64,000 nucleotides of DNA from Fimbriimonadaceae bacterium (GCA_020850355.1 JADZEX010000009.1:1-64000), one strand, 5' to 3'; shown: positions 39,686 through 48,468, counted from the stretch's first letter. Numbers and translations are program-made. Notes: generated by a model from the sequence alone, not told the origin.

Positions 39686-42215
39686 GCCGCTCGTCCTCCC
39701 AGGCCCGCCGGATCACCAGCCGCCCGGCGGAGTCGGCGGTCAGCGTGTCGAGCACCCGCCGCGTGCCGACGCCCGGGCCCAGCTCCGGACTGGCCGCCGC
39801 CGCGAAGACCCACATCTCCAGCCGATGCAGTGAGCCCGGCGTGATGCGGTACGCGCCGTCGCCGATGATCAGCGGCGCGTCGTTGGGCGTCGGGTCAAGC
39901 ACCTGCCAGCGGCCGTCGGCCGGTCGCACGGCAGCGCGGCTGCCGTCGCCAAACAGGCGCAGCTCCAGGCGGTCGCGGGTGTACAGCAGGATGTCCGCCC
40001 CAACCGACCCGTGGCTCGGCCAGAGCGTCACCGGGCAGGTGGTCTCGACCCGCAGCTCGCCGCCAGCCAGGTCGAGCAGCCGTTGGACCAGCAGCGGCGG
40101 CGGCGGGAGCTGACTCGGCGAGCCGGCATCGATCGGCCGGGCGCGCTGCACCACGTTCAACCCGCCGGGCCACAAGCGGCCCTCGAGGCTGGGCACGCTG
40201 ACGCTGGCGGTGGCCGGGGTGTCGGCGATGCGGTGCAGCCAGAGCGTCTCGTCGCGCCGGGCGAGGTACCAGTCGTCGTCGCACAACTCGGTCGAGTGCG
40301 TGCCGACCAGTTGCGGCCGCTGCTCCAGCAGACCGCGGTGGACCAGCTCAAAGGACAGGTCACCCGGCCGCCAGTCCTGCCAGGCGAAGGTGCCCCACCA
40401 AGCCGCCGCGCCAGCGCGCAGGGCGTGCACCGTCAGACCGCAGGTCGCCTGGTCGCCGAGCCGGGCACCCGCCAGGCTGGCCTGCGTCGCAATCAGCCGC
40501 GTCGCCGGGGCGGCCGGCCTGGTGAAGGCGCCCGGCGCGGTGAGCAGCGACGACGCCATGCGGGGCGGTGTGTAGATCGTCGGCACCAGCTCCGGGAAGA
40601 GCGCGCTGCGGGTGTCGAAGACCAGGCTGCCCGGCCGTGAGACGGCCGAGTCGATGCCCGGGAACGCCTCACTGCCGGGCTCCAGGCGGTCCAGCCAGGC
40701 GCGCTGCCGACGGTCCAAGACCACGTCACCAATCCGCCGGACCGCCACGATCTGCAGCCCGAAGGCAGCCGCCAGATCGGCCGGCAGACGGTCCAACCGC
40801 GCCTCCGCCGCGCCGGCGCCGAGGTCGCCCAGCAGCAGCCCACCGCCTTCGACATAGCGTCGCAGCGCGGTGACCTGCGGGGCGTCCAGGGTCAGGGCCG
40901 CGGGCAGGAAGAGGCACCCGTAGGCGCTAAGATCGACGCGGGTCAGGTCACGCGGGGCGAGCACGCCCAACGGGCCGCAGCGGGTGCCGCGGCGGAGCAG
41001 GTCGAGCAGCCCGGCCGGCTCGTCGCCGCCGAAGAGGCTGTAGCCCCAGACCGCCCGCCCGCCGACCAGTGGCCCGCGCAGCAGCGGCGTCAGCACCACC
41101 GCCGCGGTCGGCTGCGGCCGGAAACTGGCCAGCTCCAGCCGCCGCACCTCGCTCAGGGCGCGCTGCACGCGGTCGAGGCGGGCCGCGTCGAAGTCGGCCC
41201 AGCGGGCGAACGAGACCCCCGCCGCGCCGCGGCCGCAGGCCAGGCGGACCCAGCGCCAGAGACTCAGCGGGTCGGCACTGGAGTCCAGGCAGGGCAGCGC
41301 GGCGAAGCGGCCCGCCTGGTTGGCGACGGCCACCAGCCCGGCCTCGTGCCCGTGGCGGTCCTGGTAACCAAAGCTGGCCAGCGCCGCCGGCTGCAGGCCG
41401 CCGAGCACCGGGGGCGCCACCAACAGCGTCCGCGGCCGGCTCATCAGCCCGCCGATCACGGCGTGCTGCGGGTCGCGCATGGCGATCACCGCCGACCAGA
41501 GCCGCAGCAGATCGCTGACCGTCTCGACCTGCCACAACGCCCAGTCCCGCTGGGCCGGGCCGTAGCCGCCGGGCCGGGCGGCATCGATGGTCGCCGGGTC
41601 GGCCGCGGCCAGCGGCCCCCAGTCGCCGCTCGTGGCGCCCCAGGTCGTCAGCAGTTGGACGAGGTCGTGCTGGTAGTGTTTGCGCAGCCACGCCGCGTAG
41701 CCCGGCACCGAGCCGGTGAGGCGCTCCTCGAGCTGGTCTTGCAGCGCGTAGGCGACCAGCCCGTCGGCCGCGGCCCAGCGGTCGGTGGCCTCGGCCAGCC
41801 ACTGCACACTGCGCTCGACCAGCGGCGCGTTGGCCGGGTCCACCGGCCGCTCCGGCGACACGGCCTCGAGCGGGTTGAGGGTCAGCAGCAGGTGCAACCC
41901 CCGCGCGGTGGCGGCCCGGGCCAATGTCGCCTGCTCCTGTTCGCTGACGCCGGGCGGCGGCGGCCAGGCGACATTGACGGTGTTGAAGCCGGCCAGCGCA
42001 TAGCGCGGCAGGTCGGCCGGGTCGCGCAGACCATTGGCCCAGGCCAACGCCACGGGGCGCTCGCCAGCGGTCACGAAGCGGTCGCCGACGAGTCGCACCT
42101 GGCCGGCCGCGGGGTGGCCGGCGAGCCCGGCCAGGAGCAGGATCACGGCCAGCGCGGCGACTCGCCGTGCGCTGGCAGACACGATGCAGCAGGCTGTTGA
42201 CAGCGGTTCCGGCAT
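39639..42215 (-). CDS. Secreted GH42-like beta-galactosidase-type protein, 858 aa
   Basis: A hydrophobic segment (VAALAVILLLAGLAGHPAAG, about residues 18-37) is a signal peptide. The N-terminal half has TIM-barrel-like features (YALAGFNTVNVAWPPPPGVS, TARGLHLLLTLNPLEA). The middle contains LDAPQVTALRRYVEGGGLLL and LGDLGAG, resembling the flavodoxin-like trimerisation domain of GH42 enzymes. The catalytic glutamates cannot be assigned with confidence, so activity is uncertain. The C-terminus has beta-rich modules. ATG 42215 has no clear ribosome site; GTG 42182 inside the signal region is an alternative. Tail overlaps the kinase gene. Confidence 0.6.
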   Translation of the reverse strand: MPEPLSTACCIVSASARRVAALAVILLLAGLAGHPAAGQVRLVGDRFVTAGERPVALAWANGLRDPADLPRYALAGFNTVNVAWPPPPGVSEQEQATLARAATARGLHLLLTLNPLEAVSPERPVDPANAPLVERSVQWLAEATDRWAAADGLVAYALQDQLEERLTGSVPGYAAWLRKHYQHDLVQLLTTWGATSGDWGPLAAADPATIDAARPGGYGPAQRDWALWQVETVSDLLRLWSAVIAMRDPQHAVIGGLMSRPRTLLVAPPVLGGLQPAALASFGYQDRHGHEAGLVAVANQAGRFAALPCLDSSADPLSLWRWVRLACGRGAAGVSFARWADFDAARLDRVQRALSEVRRLELASFRPQPTAAVVLTPLLRGPLVGGRAVWGYSLFGGDEPAGLLDLLRRGTRCGPLGVLAPRDLTRVDLSAYGCLFLPAALTLDAPQVTALRRYVEGGGLLLGDLGAGAAEARLDRLPADLAAAFGLQIVAVRRIGDVVLDRRQRAWLDRLEPGSEAFPGIDSAVSRPGSLVFDTRSALFPELVPTIYTPPRMASSLLTAPGAFTRPAAPATRLIATQASLAGARLGDQATCGLTVHALRAGAAAWWGTFAWQDWRPGDLSFELVHRGLLEQRPQLVGTHSTELCDDDWYLARRDETLWLHRIADTPATASVSVPSLEGRLWPGGLNVVQRARPIDAGSPSQLPPPPLLVQRLLDLAGGELRVETTCPVTLWPSHGSVGADILLYTRDRLELRLFGDGSRAAVRPADGRWQVLDPTPNDAPLIIGDGAYRITPGSLHRLEMWVFAAAASPELGPGVGTRRVLDTLTADSAGRLVIRRAWEDERLSLTPVRDPQGAATP

Positions 42216-42225
42216 CAACTACACG
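42197..42225 (+). promoter_or_regulatory. Possible promoter of the small gene and MFS transporter
   Basis: A perfect TTGACA (42197-42202) is followed after 17 bases by TACACG (three of six). It lies within the 5' end of the divergent gene, 32 bases before the next start codon. The -10 is weak. Confidence 0.35.
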
Positions 42226-42256
42226 TCCGCGCGCAGCGAGAACGAGAAACGGACTG

Positions 42257-42421
42257 ATGGCCGTGTCGAAGACCCCACCGCAAGAAATCGGCCTGACGAC
42301 CGCCGCGGTCGTCATCGGGTTGGTGATCCTCGCCGTGGTCGGCGCCTATTCGCTGCTCTTGGGCCCGAAGCCTTCCAGCCCGACCCCGCCCGCCGCGGTG
42401 CGCATCTCGCTGTCGCGCTAA
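42257..42421 (+). CDS. Small single-pass membrane protein, 54 aa
   Basis: A short cytoplasmic start (MAVSKTPPQEIG) precedes one helix (LTTAAVVIGLVILAVVGAYS), and the tail is Pro-rich (PKPSSPTPPAAVR). No signal cleavage site stands out. The layout recalls, on a smaller scale, the two anchored Pro-rich proteins at 46217-46979. Function unknown; the MFS gene follows 18 bases later. Confidence 0.55.
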   Translation: MAVSKTPPQEIGLTTAAVVIGLVILAVVGAYSLLLGPKPSSPTPPAAVRISLSR

Positions 42422-42439
42422 CCGCAGGATTCTGACAGC

Positions 42440-43588
42440 ATGGCCTGCCGGTGGTTGCCCCGCAGCAGCGGTTTCCTGTTGGCCGCCTGCCTCTGCGAGG
42501 CCGCGGTCGGCGCTTCCGCCATTACCCTGACCCTCTGGCTCGACCGCGAGTTCCACGCCTCGCAACAGGTGATCGGATTCCTCGGCGCGCTGCCGACACT
42601 GTGCTACATCTCGACCACGATGCTGATGGGCGGCCTCGCCGACCGGCTCGGCCGGCGCCGGATGGCGCTCGCGGGCACCGCGCTGATGACCGTCTGCCTG
42701 GCCGGACTGGCGCTCTGCCGCAGCCCTTGGACGATGCTGCCGCTGTTGGCCCTGCGCGGCGTGGGAGCCGCGATGTTCTGGCCGCCGTTGGCCTCGTGGC
42801 TCAGCCAGGGCACCGACGCCGCCAGCCTGCCGCGCCGCATGGCCGCCTACAACATCGGCTGGTCCAGCGGATCGATGCTCGGATCGGTCCTGGCGGGTTG
42901 GCTCTACGCGGCCTGGGGCGCGCGCGCCGCGTTGGGGATCGACGCCGCGTTGATGCTGCTGCTGGTGCTGCTGACCTGGCGGCTGCCACGGCTCTCTGAC
43001 CAGGTGGAGGAGCCTGTCGGGCCAGTTAGCAGCAGTGCCGCGGGCGACCGCCGCAGCGCCTGGCTGGCCAGCTTCGCCGCCTTCTTCACGGTCAACCTGG
43101 CCCGCGCGCTGCTGCCGCAGTACCTGCGGGTGCTGCTCGATCTCGACCCCGGCACGACCGGCGCACTGCTGGCGCTGCTGGCCGCAGTCCAGACGGCGGT
43201 TTTCGTCGACCTCGGCCTGCTGCATCCGCACTTGGGAGCCGGCCAGCTGGTCGTGCCCGGTCTGCTCGGCGCGGCGCTCGGGCTGGGGCTGCTGGCGCTG
43301 CCGAGCATCGCGGCGGCCTGCGCCGCGATGTTGTTGCTGGGCCTCAACTGCGGCATCACCTACACCGCCAGCCTGTTCCACAGCCTGCACGGCCGCGCAG
43401 ACGCCGGGCGGCAGAGCGGGATCAACGAAGCGGTAGTCGGCGCGGGCGGCATGCTCGGCCCGGCGCTCGGCGGGCTGGTCGCCACCGGGGCAGGACCGCA
43501 GGCGCCCTGGGTGCTCGGCGCGGCGCTGCTGCTGGCAACGGTCTATCTGGCCCGCCGGCCCTTGACGCGGCGGCGGTCGGCTACGTAG
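42440..43588 (+). CDS. Major facilitator superfamily transporter, 382 aa
   Basis: Twelve hydrophobic helices can be read, with the inter-helix 2-3 loop motif GGLADRLGRRRMALAG (motif A, G-x3-D-x-x-G-R-R), about residues 60-75, and a central charged loop near residue 190. GVGAAMFWPPLASW is typical of helix 4. RQSGINEAVVGAGGMLGPALGG in the second half matches helix 11. Weak ribosome site. The direction of transport and substrate are unknown; the next gene, an aldose-epimerase-like protein, hints at sugars. Confidence 0.85.
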   Translation: MACRWLPRSSGFLLAACLCEAAVGASAITLTLWLDREFHASQQVIGFLGALPTLCYISTTMLMGGLADRLGRRRMALAGTALMTVCLAGLALCRSPWTMLPLLALRGVGAAMFWPPLASWLSQGTDAASLPRRMAAYNIGWSSGSMLGSVLAGWLYAAWGARAALGIDAALMLLLVLLTWRLPRLSDQVEEPVGPVSSSAAGDRRSAWLASFAAFFTVNLARALLPQYLRVLLDLDPGTTGALLALLAAVQTAVFVDLGLLHPHLGAGQLVVPGLLGAALGLGLLALPSIAAACAAMLLLGLNCGITYTASLFHSLHGRADAGRQSGINEAVVGAGGMLGPALGGLVATGAGPQAPWVLGAALLLATVYLARRPLTRRRSAT

Positions 43589-43591
43589 ACT
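43562..43591 (+). promoter_or_regulatory. Candidate promoter inside the end of the MFS gene
   Basis: TTGACG (43562-43567) and TAGACT (43586-43591), each five of six, are separated by 18 bases. Initiation would fall near 43598, so the leader of the following gene would be very short. Confidence 0.4.
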
Positions 43592-43608
43592 GACCGCCGG
43601 AGATGCCC

Positions 43609-44577
43609 ATGTCCGCGCCCTCGGTCCGCGCCCTGACCCTGCCCGGCCTGCCCGGCAGCGGTTACGAACTGGTCGGTCCCGGCGGCGGGCTGACCGCCCA
43701 GGTGGCCCCGGCCGACGGCGGGCAGGTCTCCGGGCTGCAATGGTCCGGCTACGGCGAGCTGCTCTACCGCGCCAACCAGTTCGCGCCGCCACCGGCCGGA
43801 CAGTGGTCGGGCCGCGCGCCGTTACTGTGGCCGGCGGTCGGCCGCAACTTCACGCCCGCCGCGCTGGCGCAGGCCGAGCCGCAGTGTTGCTTCGAACGCG
43901 ATGGCGTGGTCTACGACCTGCCGATCCACGGCTTCGCCCGGCTGCTGCCGTGGACCGTGACCGACTGCGGCTGCACCAGCGACAGCGCCTGGATCACCCA
44001 GGCCCTGGCCGCCGACGACGGCACCCGGGCGGTCTACCCGTGGGACTTCAGCCTCACCAAGCGCCACGCCATCGGGGCCAACTGGTGGGAGTGCCGAGTC
44101 ACCGTCAGCGGGCCGCAGCCGCTCGGGTTTGGCATTGGCAACCACCTCAGCGTGCAGTTGCCGCCCGGCGGGCTGGCCCAGTCGACGCTCAGCGGCAGCG
44201 TCACCGGGCGGCACGACCTGGCGCGGACCGGGCTGCTGAGCGGCAGCGTGGCGCCCCTGGAGCTGCGCTCGCCGGTGCCGTTGACCGATCCCGCCTGGCA
44301 CAACGCCGTGCTCGAAAACGCCGGGCCCGAGGCCTGGTTGACGGTCACCTTCCCGGCCGGGCAGCGCCTGACGGTCGGTCAGGCGATCACCCAGGGCGAA
44401 AAGTACGTGGAGACCGAGGACGTGCTGTTCGTGCTGTACGGCAACCCGGCCCACGACTACTACTGCCCCGAACCGTGGATCGGCTGGCCGAATGGCCTGC
44501 AGACCGGCCGCGGCGCGGTCGAGCTGCCGGCCGGGGCGACCTTCGAGTGGGTCATGCGGGTGACTCTGGAGGCCTGA
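43609..44577 (+). CDS. Aldose 1-epimerase-like protein, 322 aa
   Basis: Galactose-mutarotase fold: VAPADGGQVSGLQWSG (first strands), APLLWPAVGRNF, DLPIHGFARLLPWTV with the conserved His-Gly-Phe, and LGFGIGNHLSVQLPP with the H at the equivalent of the catalytic base. The C-terminus has DVLFVLYGNPAHDYYCPEPW and a terminal strand typical of the family. I chose ATG 43609, with GGAG 6 bases before it, over ATG 43603. It would interconvert sugar anomers in the cytoplasm; the specific sugar is unknown. Confidence 0.82.
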   Translation: MSAPSVRALTLPGLPGSGYELVGPGGGLTAQVAPADGGQVSGLQWSGYGELLYRANQFAPPPAGQWSGRAPLLWPAVGRNFTPAALAQAEPQCCFERDGVVYDLPIHGFARLLPWTVTDCGCTSDSAWITQALAADDGTRAVYPWDFSLTKRHAIGANWWECRVTVSGPQPLGFGIGNHLSVQLPPGGLAQSTLSGSVTGRHDLARTGLLSGSVAPLELRSPVPLTDPAWHNAVLENAGPEAWLTVTFPAGQRLTVGQAITQGEKYVETEDVLFVLYGNPAHDYYCPEPWIGWPNGLQTGRGAVELPAGATFEWVMRVTLEA

Positions 44578-44578
44578 C

Positions 44579-45268
44579 GTGGCGCGTCGCTTCACCGCCG
44601 CCGCGTTGGCCGCGGAATCGCTGCCAGAGCGGCAACGCCGCGCCAGCACCGTGTTGCGCCGCCTCCGCACGCTTTACGAGCCGCGCTGCGCGCTGCTGCA
44701 CGACGACCCGCTGCAACTGCTGGTGGCCACCATCCTGTCGGCGCAGACGACCGACGAGCAGGTCAACAAGGTCACCCCGGCGCTGTTTGCCCGCTACCCC
44801 ACCGCGGCGGCCTTCGCGGCGGCCGGGCAGGATGAGCTGGAGACCGCGATCGGCAGCATCGGCCTGTTCCGCAACAAGGCCAAGAGCATTCGCGGGGCCT
44901 GTCAACTGCTCTGCGAGGAGTACGGCGGGGTGGTGCCCGCAACGATGCCCGACCTGCTGCGGCTGCCGGGCGTGGCGCGCAAGACCGCCAACGTGGTGCT
45001 CGGCACGGCCTTCGGCAAAGCCGTGGGGGTGGTCGTCGACACCCACGTCCAGCGCCTCTCGAACCGCCTGGGCCTGACCGCCGAGTCGGACAACACCAAC
45101 CGCATCGAGCAGGACCTGATGACCGTGCTGCCGCGGAGCCGTTGGATCGAGGCCGCGCACAACCTGATCTGGCACGGCCGCAAGTGCTGCCGCGCGCAAC
45201 GTCCCAACTGCGCCGGCTGTCTGGTCGCCGACCTCTGTCCCCAGGTCGGAGTCAGCCCCGCCGGCTGA
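44579..45268 (+). CDS. nth: Endonuclease III (DNA glycosylase/AP lyase)
   Basis: Removes oxidised pyrimidines from DNA and cleaves the abasic site. The helix-hairpin-helix is LPGVARKTANVVLG with catalytic Lys135, and VVVDTHVQRLSNRLG carries Asp154. The four cysteines Cys204, Cys211, Cys214 and Cys220 give the C-x6-C-x2-C-x5-C 4Fe-4S cluster. LLVATILSAQTTDEQVNKV is the conserved early helix. Normal length of 229 residues. The GTG start is one base after the previous stop. Confidence 0.95.
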   Translation: MARRFTAAALAAESLPERQRRASTVLRRLRTLYEPRCALLHDDPLQLLVATILSAQTTDEQVNKVTPALFARYPTAAAFAAAGQDELETAIGSIGLFRNKAKSIRGACQLLCEEYGGVVPATMPDLLRLPGVARKTANVVLGTAFGKAVGVVVDTHVQRLSNRLGLTAESDNTNRIEQDLMTVLPRSRWIEAAHNLIWHGRKCCRAQRPNCAGCLVADLCPQVGVSPAG

Positions 45269-45288
45269 GGCCCGCCCCCAGAGCACCG

Positions 45289-45341
45289 GGGCGCGGCTCG
45301 CGCCGCGCCCAAACGGAGGGGCGCGGCTCGCGCCGCGCCCC
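45289..45341. terminator. Tandem GC-rich hairpins between convergent genes
   Basis: Two nearly identical palindromes: GGGCGCGGC-TCGC-GCCGCGCCC at 45289-45310 and the 10-bp-stem version GGGGCGCGGC-TCGC-GCCGCGCCCC at 45318-45341, with a 7-base spacer. They lie between nth and the convergent pilin gene, so they could stop transcription from both sides. No U-tract follows. A REP-like repeat is the alternative. Confidence 0.55.
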
Positions 45342-45369
45342 GGTCGGTCGAACCTGTCGCGCCGGTGGC

Positions 45370-46092
45370 CTATGGCCGGACCGGGTTGAACATGACTTCC
45401 TGCAGGTCGGTCGGCCGGCTCCACTTGACATGGCCGTCGTAGTAGAGGCAGTTCATGCCGTCACTGTGGCGGACGCCACCGAAGTAGTAGCCGCCGCCCG
45501 CCGCCATGGTGCTGCTGAGCCAGGTGTTGTAGTCGTAGGTGGCGCTGAGCTGCGGGTTCGGCCCCATCACGGCGCCGTGGCGGCTTTCGCCGAAGTAGAT
45601 CACCTCGGCCGGGCGGGTGATCTGGGAGTCACTGAGCCACAGCCAGTAGCCGCGGTCGGTGTTGATGCCGGTGCCGGTGGGCACGTACCAGTTCATCGCG
45701 ATCCCGGCTTCGGGGCGCCACGAGGAGTCCCCGGCCCAGCCGGCCTGGGTGATGCCCAGGATGGCCTGCTGGCTGGCCGACGGGCAGATCATGATCTGGT
45801 AGTTCTTGATGTACGGCTGGAGCATCCCGCCCCACCACATTCGCACGTTGGTGGTGCCGAAGGGGTCGGTCATGCCGGGCGTGACCCAGGCGCAGGCCGG
45901 CCGCTCGTCGTAGTCCTGGCGATACTGCACCGCCGCCAGGCCAAGCTGCTTCATGTTCGACGAGCAACTGGACTGGCGGGCCTTCTCGCGAGCCTTGGCG
46001 AAGACGGGGAACAGAATGGCGGCCAGAATGGCGATGATGGCAATCACCACCAGGAGTTCGATGAGCGTGAACGCTCGCTGAGTTCGTTTCAT
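45370..46092 (-). CDS. Type IV pilin-like (DUF1559/H-x9-DG) protein, 240 aa
   Basis: Prepilin N-terminus: MKRTQRA, then [18 protein letters not shown] with Glu at position +5, cut after Ala rather than the usual Gly. It continues [18 protein letters not shown] and [16 protein letters not shown], a sequence typical of Armatimonadota and planctomycete families. Near the C-terminus H-x9-DG is present ([20 protein letters not shown]). The rest is probably a globular, exported domain with paired cysteines. GGAGG is 8 bases from the ATG. The role (pseudopilus, surface structure) is unknown, and no pilus assembly gene is nearby. Confidence 0.9.
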   Translation of the reverse strand: MKRTQRAFTLIELLVVIAIIAILAAILFPVFAKAREKARQSSCSSNMKQLGLAAVQYRQDYDERPACAWVTPGMTDPFGTTNVRMWWGGMLQPYIKNYQIMICPSASQQAILGITQAGWAGDSSWRPEAGIAMNWYVPTGTGINTDRGYWLWLSDSQITRPAEVIYFGESRHGAVMGPNPQLSATYDYNTWLSSTMAAGGGYYFGGVRHSDGMNCLYYDGHVKWSRPTDLQEVMFNPVRP

Positions 46093-46110
46093 AGTGCGAT
46101 CCTCCACAAC

Positions 46111-46150
46111 GGTCGTCCGTGACGACCGGTCCTGGCGGGGTCGGCCCCGC
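46111..46150 (-). other. Two small stem-loops upstream of the pilin-like gene
   Basis: GGTCGT-CCGTG-ACGACC (46111-46127) and GCGGGG-TCGG-CCCCGC (46135-46150) are perfect 6-bp palindromes in the 124-base gap. They may terminate the preceding gene on the minus strand or sit in the pilin gene's leader. Confidence 0.35.
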
Positions 46151-46216
46151 GACGTAACGTCTAACCGCCGCCGGCGGCTTGGGATACTCGTCCGTCAGCC
46201 GCCGGCCGCGCTGCCA

Positions 46217-46591
46217 CTATGGTGGCGGCGTCATCCCGCCGGGCGGGGTCGGCGCGCCGGTCGGTCCACCGGGCGGCGCGGGGATCAAGCCTCCCGCCGG
46301 AGCCGCGCCCGGAGCCGTGGTCATCCCGCCGGGCGGGGGCATCAGCCCTTGTCCGGGCAAGGTCGGACCACCCACCGCATCACCGGGTTTGGGTCCCTTG
46401 GCCGCCTCTTCCATCATCTTGGCCGCGCTCGGCATCTCCGCGGCGCCCGGCTTGGCAGCCTCCTGGGTCGCACTGACCCGGGTCGTCAGCTTGACGTACA
46501 GCAGGCCGAGCACGAGCACGACGACCACGGCGATCGGGATCACCACTTTCAGGTTGATCCCGCCGCTGGCCGCCTCTTGTCGCTTACCCAT
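46217..46591 (-). CDS. Single-pass membrane protein with Pro/Gly-rich tail, 124 aa
   Basis: A short basic start (MGKRQEAASGG) is followed by INLKVVIPIAVVVVLVLGLL (one helix), a charged stretch (QEAAKPGAAEMPSAAKMMEE) and a long Pro/Gly/Ala-rich tail. An AGGAGG site precedes the ATG by 6 bases. It is a paralogue of the next upstream gene. Such proteins could anchor or space other envelope components; no family is recognised. Confidence 0.75.
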   Translation of the reverse strand: MGKRQEAASGGINLKVVIPIAVVVVLVLGLLYVKLTTRVSATQEAAKPGAAEMPSAAKMMEEAAKGPKPGDAVGGPTLPGQGLMPPPGGMTTAPGAAPAGGLIPAPPGGPTGAPTPPGGMTPPP

Positions 46592-46637
46592 CGTGACCCT
46601 CCTGAAAACACCACCCCGTGCGAGTTCGGCAGTGCCC

Positions 46638-46672
46638 GCCGGCCGTCGCCGCGAGGGCCGGCGACGGCCGGC
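46638..46672. other. 13-bp perfect inverted repeat between paralogues
   Basis: GCCGGCCGTCGCC and its exact complement GGCGACGGCCGGC surround a 9-base spacer. The hairpin lies between the two tandem Pro-rich genes and may end transcription or protect mRNA of the first. It is the longest perfect stem I found in the window. Confidence 0.5.
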
Positions 46673-46682
46673 CGAGCGCCTG

Positions 46683-46979
46683 CTATGGCGGAGGCGGCGC
46701 CATCGGCGCGCCACCGGCGCCCGGCGCGGGCGGCATCAGGCCGCCGCCCGGCCCCGGCAACTGCGGAGCGCCGCCCGCCCCAGCCGGCGGCGGCGGCGGA
46801 GTCAGCTTGGCCGGATCGGCCGGAATCGCCTGCGGCGCCTGCGCCGCTTCTTCGCTGACCTTGGCCGGTCCAGCCACCTTCGAGATCAGCAGGCCCACCA
46901 CCAGGGCGGCCACGATGGCGATGGGTAGGATCACCTTCCAGTTGATGCCGCCACTCTCGGCGGCCGCTTGCTTGCCCAC
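46683..46979 (-). CDS. Single-pass membrane protein with Pro/Gly-rich tail, 98 aa
   Basis: VGKQAAAESGG, then INWKVILPIAIVAALVVGLL as a single helix, a charged linker (AGPAKVSEEAAQAPQAIP) and a Pro/Gly/Ala tail. It shares G-K-x-x-A-A-x-S-G-G-I-N-x-K-V and the overall layout with the next gene, so the two arose by duplication. The GTG start has AAGGAGG 7 bases upstream. Function unknown. Confidence 0.75.
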   Translation of the reverse strand: MGKQAAAESGGINWKVILPIAIVAALVVGLLISKVAGPAKVSEEAAQAPQAIPADPAKLTPPPPPAGAGGAPQLPGPGGGLMPPAPGAGGAPMAPPPP

Positions 46980-47181
46980 TCCAGTCCTCCTTACAGGTCC
47001 TGGCCCCCCACACCGTGGCATACCGCAATCGCGCTGTCAATGCCCAACCAGGCCTGCCGCCGCCGGCGCGACATCGCCACGCAAGACATTCGCAACAACT
47101 GCGGGTGGCGGGACGCCGATCTGGGGCCGCGGAAGGAGCCGTCGCGGCGACGCCGAAGGCGCTGCGGCGTGGGAGACGACG

Positions 47182-48468
47182 ATGGCGGGCGAACAGACGC
47201 GGCGCGACTTTCTGGGTCGTGGTGGCGGGGTCCTGGCGGCGGCGGCGGTGCAGGCGATTGGTAGCCGCGCCTGGGCGCAGGCCAGCAACCAACTGAGGAT
47301 CGGCGTGGTCGGCTGCGGCGGCCGCGGCAGCGGGGCCGTCAAGGATGCGCTGAACGCCGACCCGGGCACCCGCGTCGTGGCGCTCGCCGATGTCTTCGAC
47401 AACCGCGCCCAGGCCTGTGCCAAGTCGTTGCGCGACGATGCCAAGTTCGCTGGTCGGGTCGACCTGCCGGCGGATCGCATCGTGATCGGCCTGGACGCCT
47501 ACAAGGCCTGCATCGACGCCTGCGACGTGGTGATCCTGGCGACCCCGCCCTACTTCCGCGGCGCGCACCTGGAGTACGCCGTCGAGCAGGGCAAGCACGC
47601 GTTCGTCGAGAAGCCGGTGGCGACCGATGGGCCGGGCATCCGACAATGCCTGGCCGCCGCGGAGAAGGCCAAAGAGAAGAAGCTCTCGCTGGTCTCGGGC
47701 CTCTGCTGGCGCTACTCGCCGCCGATCGTCGAGACCATGAAACGGGTCACCGGCGGCGAGATCGGGCAGATCGTGTCGATGGAGTCGAACTACTGCTCGG
47801 GCGGCGTCTGGGACCCGCCGGTGAAGCGCGAGGAGTGCGCCAACGACCTCGAGTTCCAGCTCAAGAACTGGTACTACTACCTCTGGATCAGCGGCGACCA
47901 CATCGTCGAGCAGGCGGTTCACAGCATCGACAAGATGGGCTGGGCGATGGGCGACCAGCCGCCGCTGCGCTGCCGTGCCACGGGCGGGCGGCAGATTCGC
48001 ACCGATCCCCGCTACGGCAACATCTGGGACCACTTCGCGATCACCTACGAGTGGCCGAACAACGTCCGCGGCTACCACAACTGCCGCCACTGGCGCAACA
48101 CGCCCGGCGAGGTGAACGACTACTTCTGGGGCACCAAGGGCTTCTGCAACATCTTCGGCAAGACCCTCTACGATCTCGACGGCAAGGTCACCTGGCGCTA
48201 CGAGGGACCCGACACCAGCATGTACGTCGCCGAGCACGCGGCGCTGTTCAAGGCGATCCGCGCCAACGAGCCCCGCAACGATGGCGTCTACATGTGCTAC
48301 TCCAACCTACTGGCGATCATGGGGCGCAATGCGGCCTACACCGGAATGCCGGTGACCTGGGAGCAGGCCCTCAACTCGAAGTGGTCGCTGGGCCCGGACA
48401 CCTTGGCCTGGGACGCCGCGATGCCGGCCGCGACCGTGCCGCAACCGGGCGTCACGCGCCTGACCTAG
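47182..48468 (+). CDS. Tat-exported Gfo/Idh/MocA-family oxidoreductase, 428 aa
   Basis: TRRDFLGRGGGVLAAAAVQA (residues 6-25) is a twin-arginine signal, so the folded, cofactor-loaded protein is exported. The Rossmann domain follows: RIGVVGCGGRGSGAVKDAL (GxGxxG). HAFVEKPVATDG has the E-K-P motif, and DHIVEQAVHSIDKMGWAMGD the conserved D-x3-H of the substrate domain. Such exported family members are common in planctomycetes and related phyla and probably act on glycans. The ATG has a GGAG 7 bases upstream. Substrate unknown. Confidence 0.9.
   Translation: MAGEQTRRDFLGRGGGVLAAAAVQAIGSRAWAQASNQLRIGVVGCGGRGSGAVKDALNADPGTRVVALADVFDNRAQACAKSLRDDAKFAGRVDLPADRIVIGLDAYKACIDACDVVILATPPYFRGAHLEYAVEQGKHAFVEKPVATDGPGIRQCLAAAEKAKEKKLSLVSGLCWRYSPPIVETMKRVTGGEIGQIVSMESNYCSGGVWDPPVKREECANDLEFQLKNWYYYLWISGDHIVEQAVHSIDKMGWAMGDQPPLRCRATGGRQIRTDPRYGNIWDHFAITYEWPNNVRGYHNCRHWRNTPGEVNDYFWGTKGFCNIFGKTLYDLDGKVTWRYEGPDTSMYVAEHAALFKAIRANEPRNDGVYMCYSNLLAIMGRNAAYTGMPVTWEQALNSKWSLGPDTLAWDAAMPAATVPQPGVTRLT

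Noticed and set aside
47035-47040. Minus-strand TTGACA as promoter of the Pro-rich paralogues
   Set aside because: No acceptable -10 box lies 16-18 bases downstream; the nearest TATGCC is only 12 bases away.
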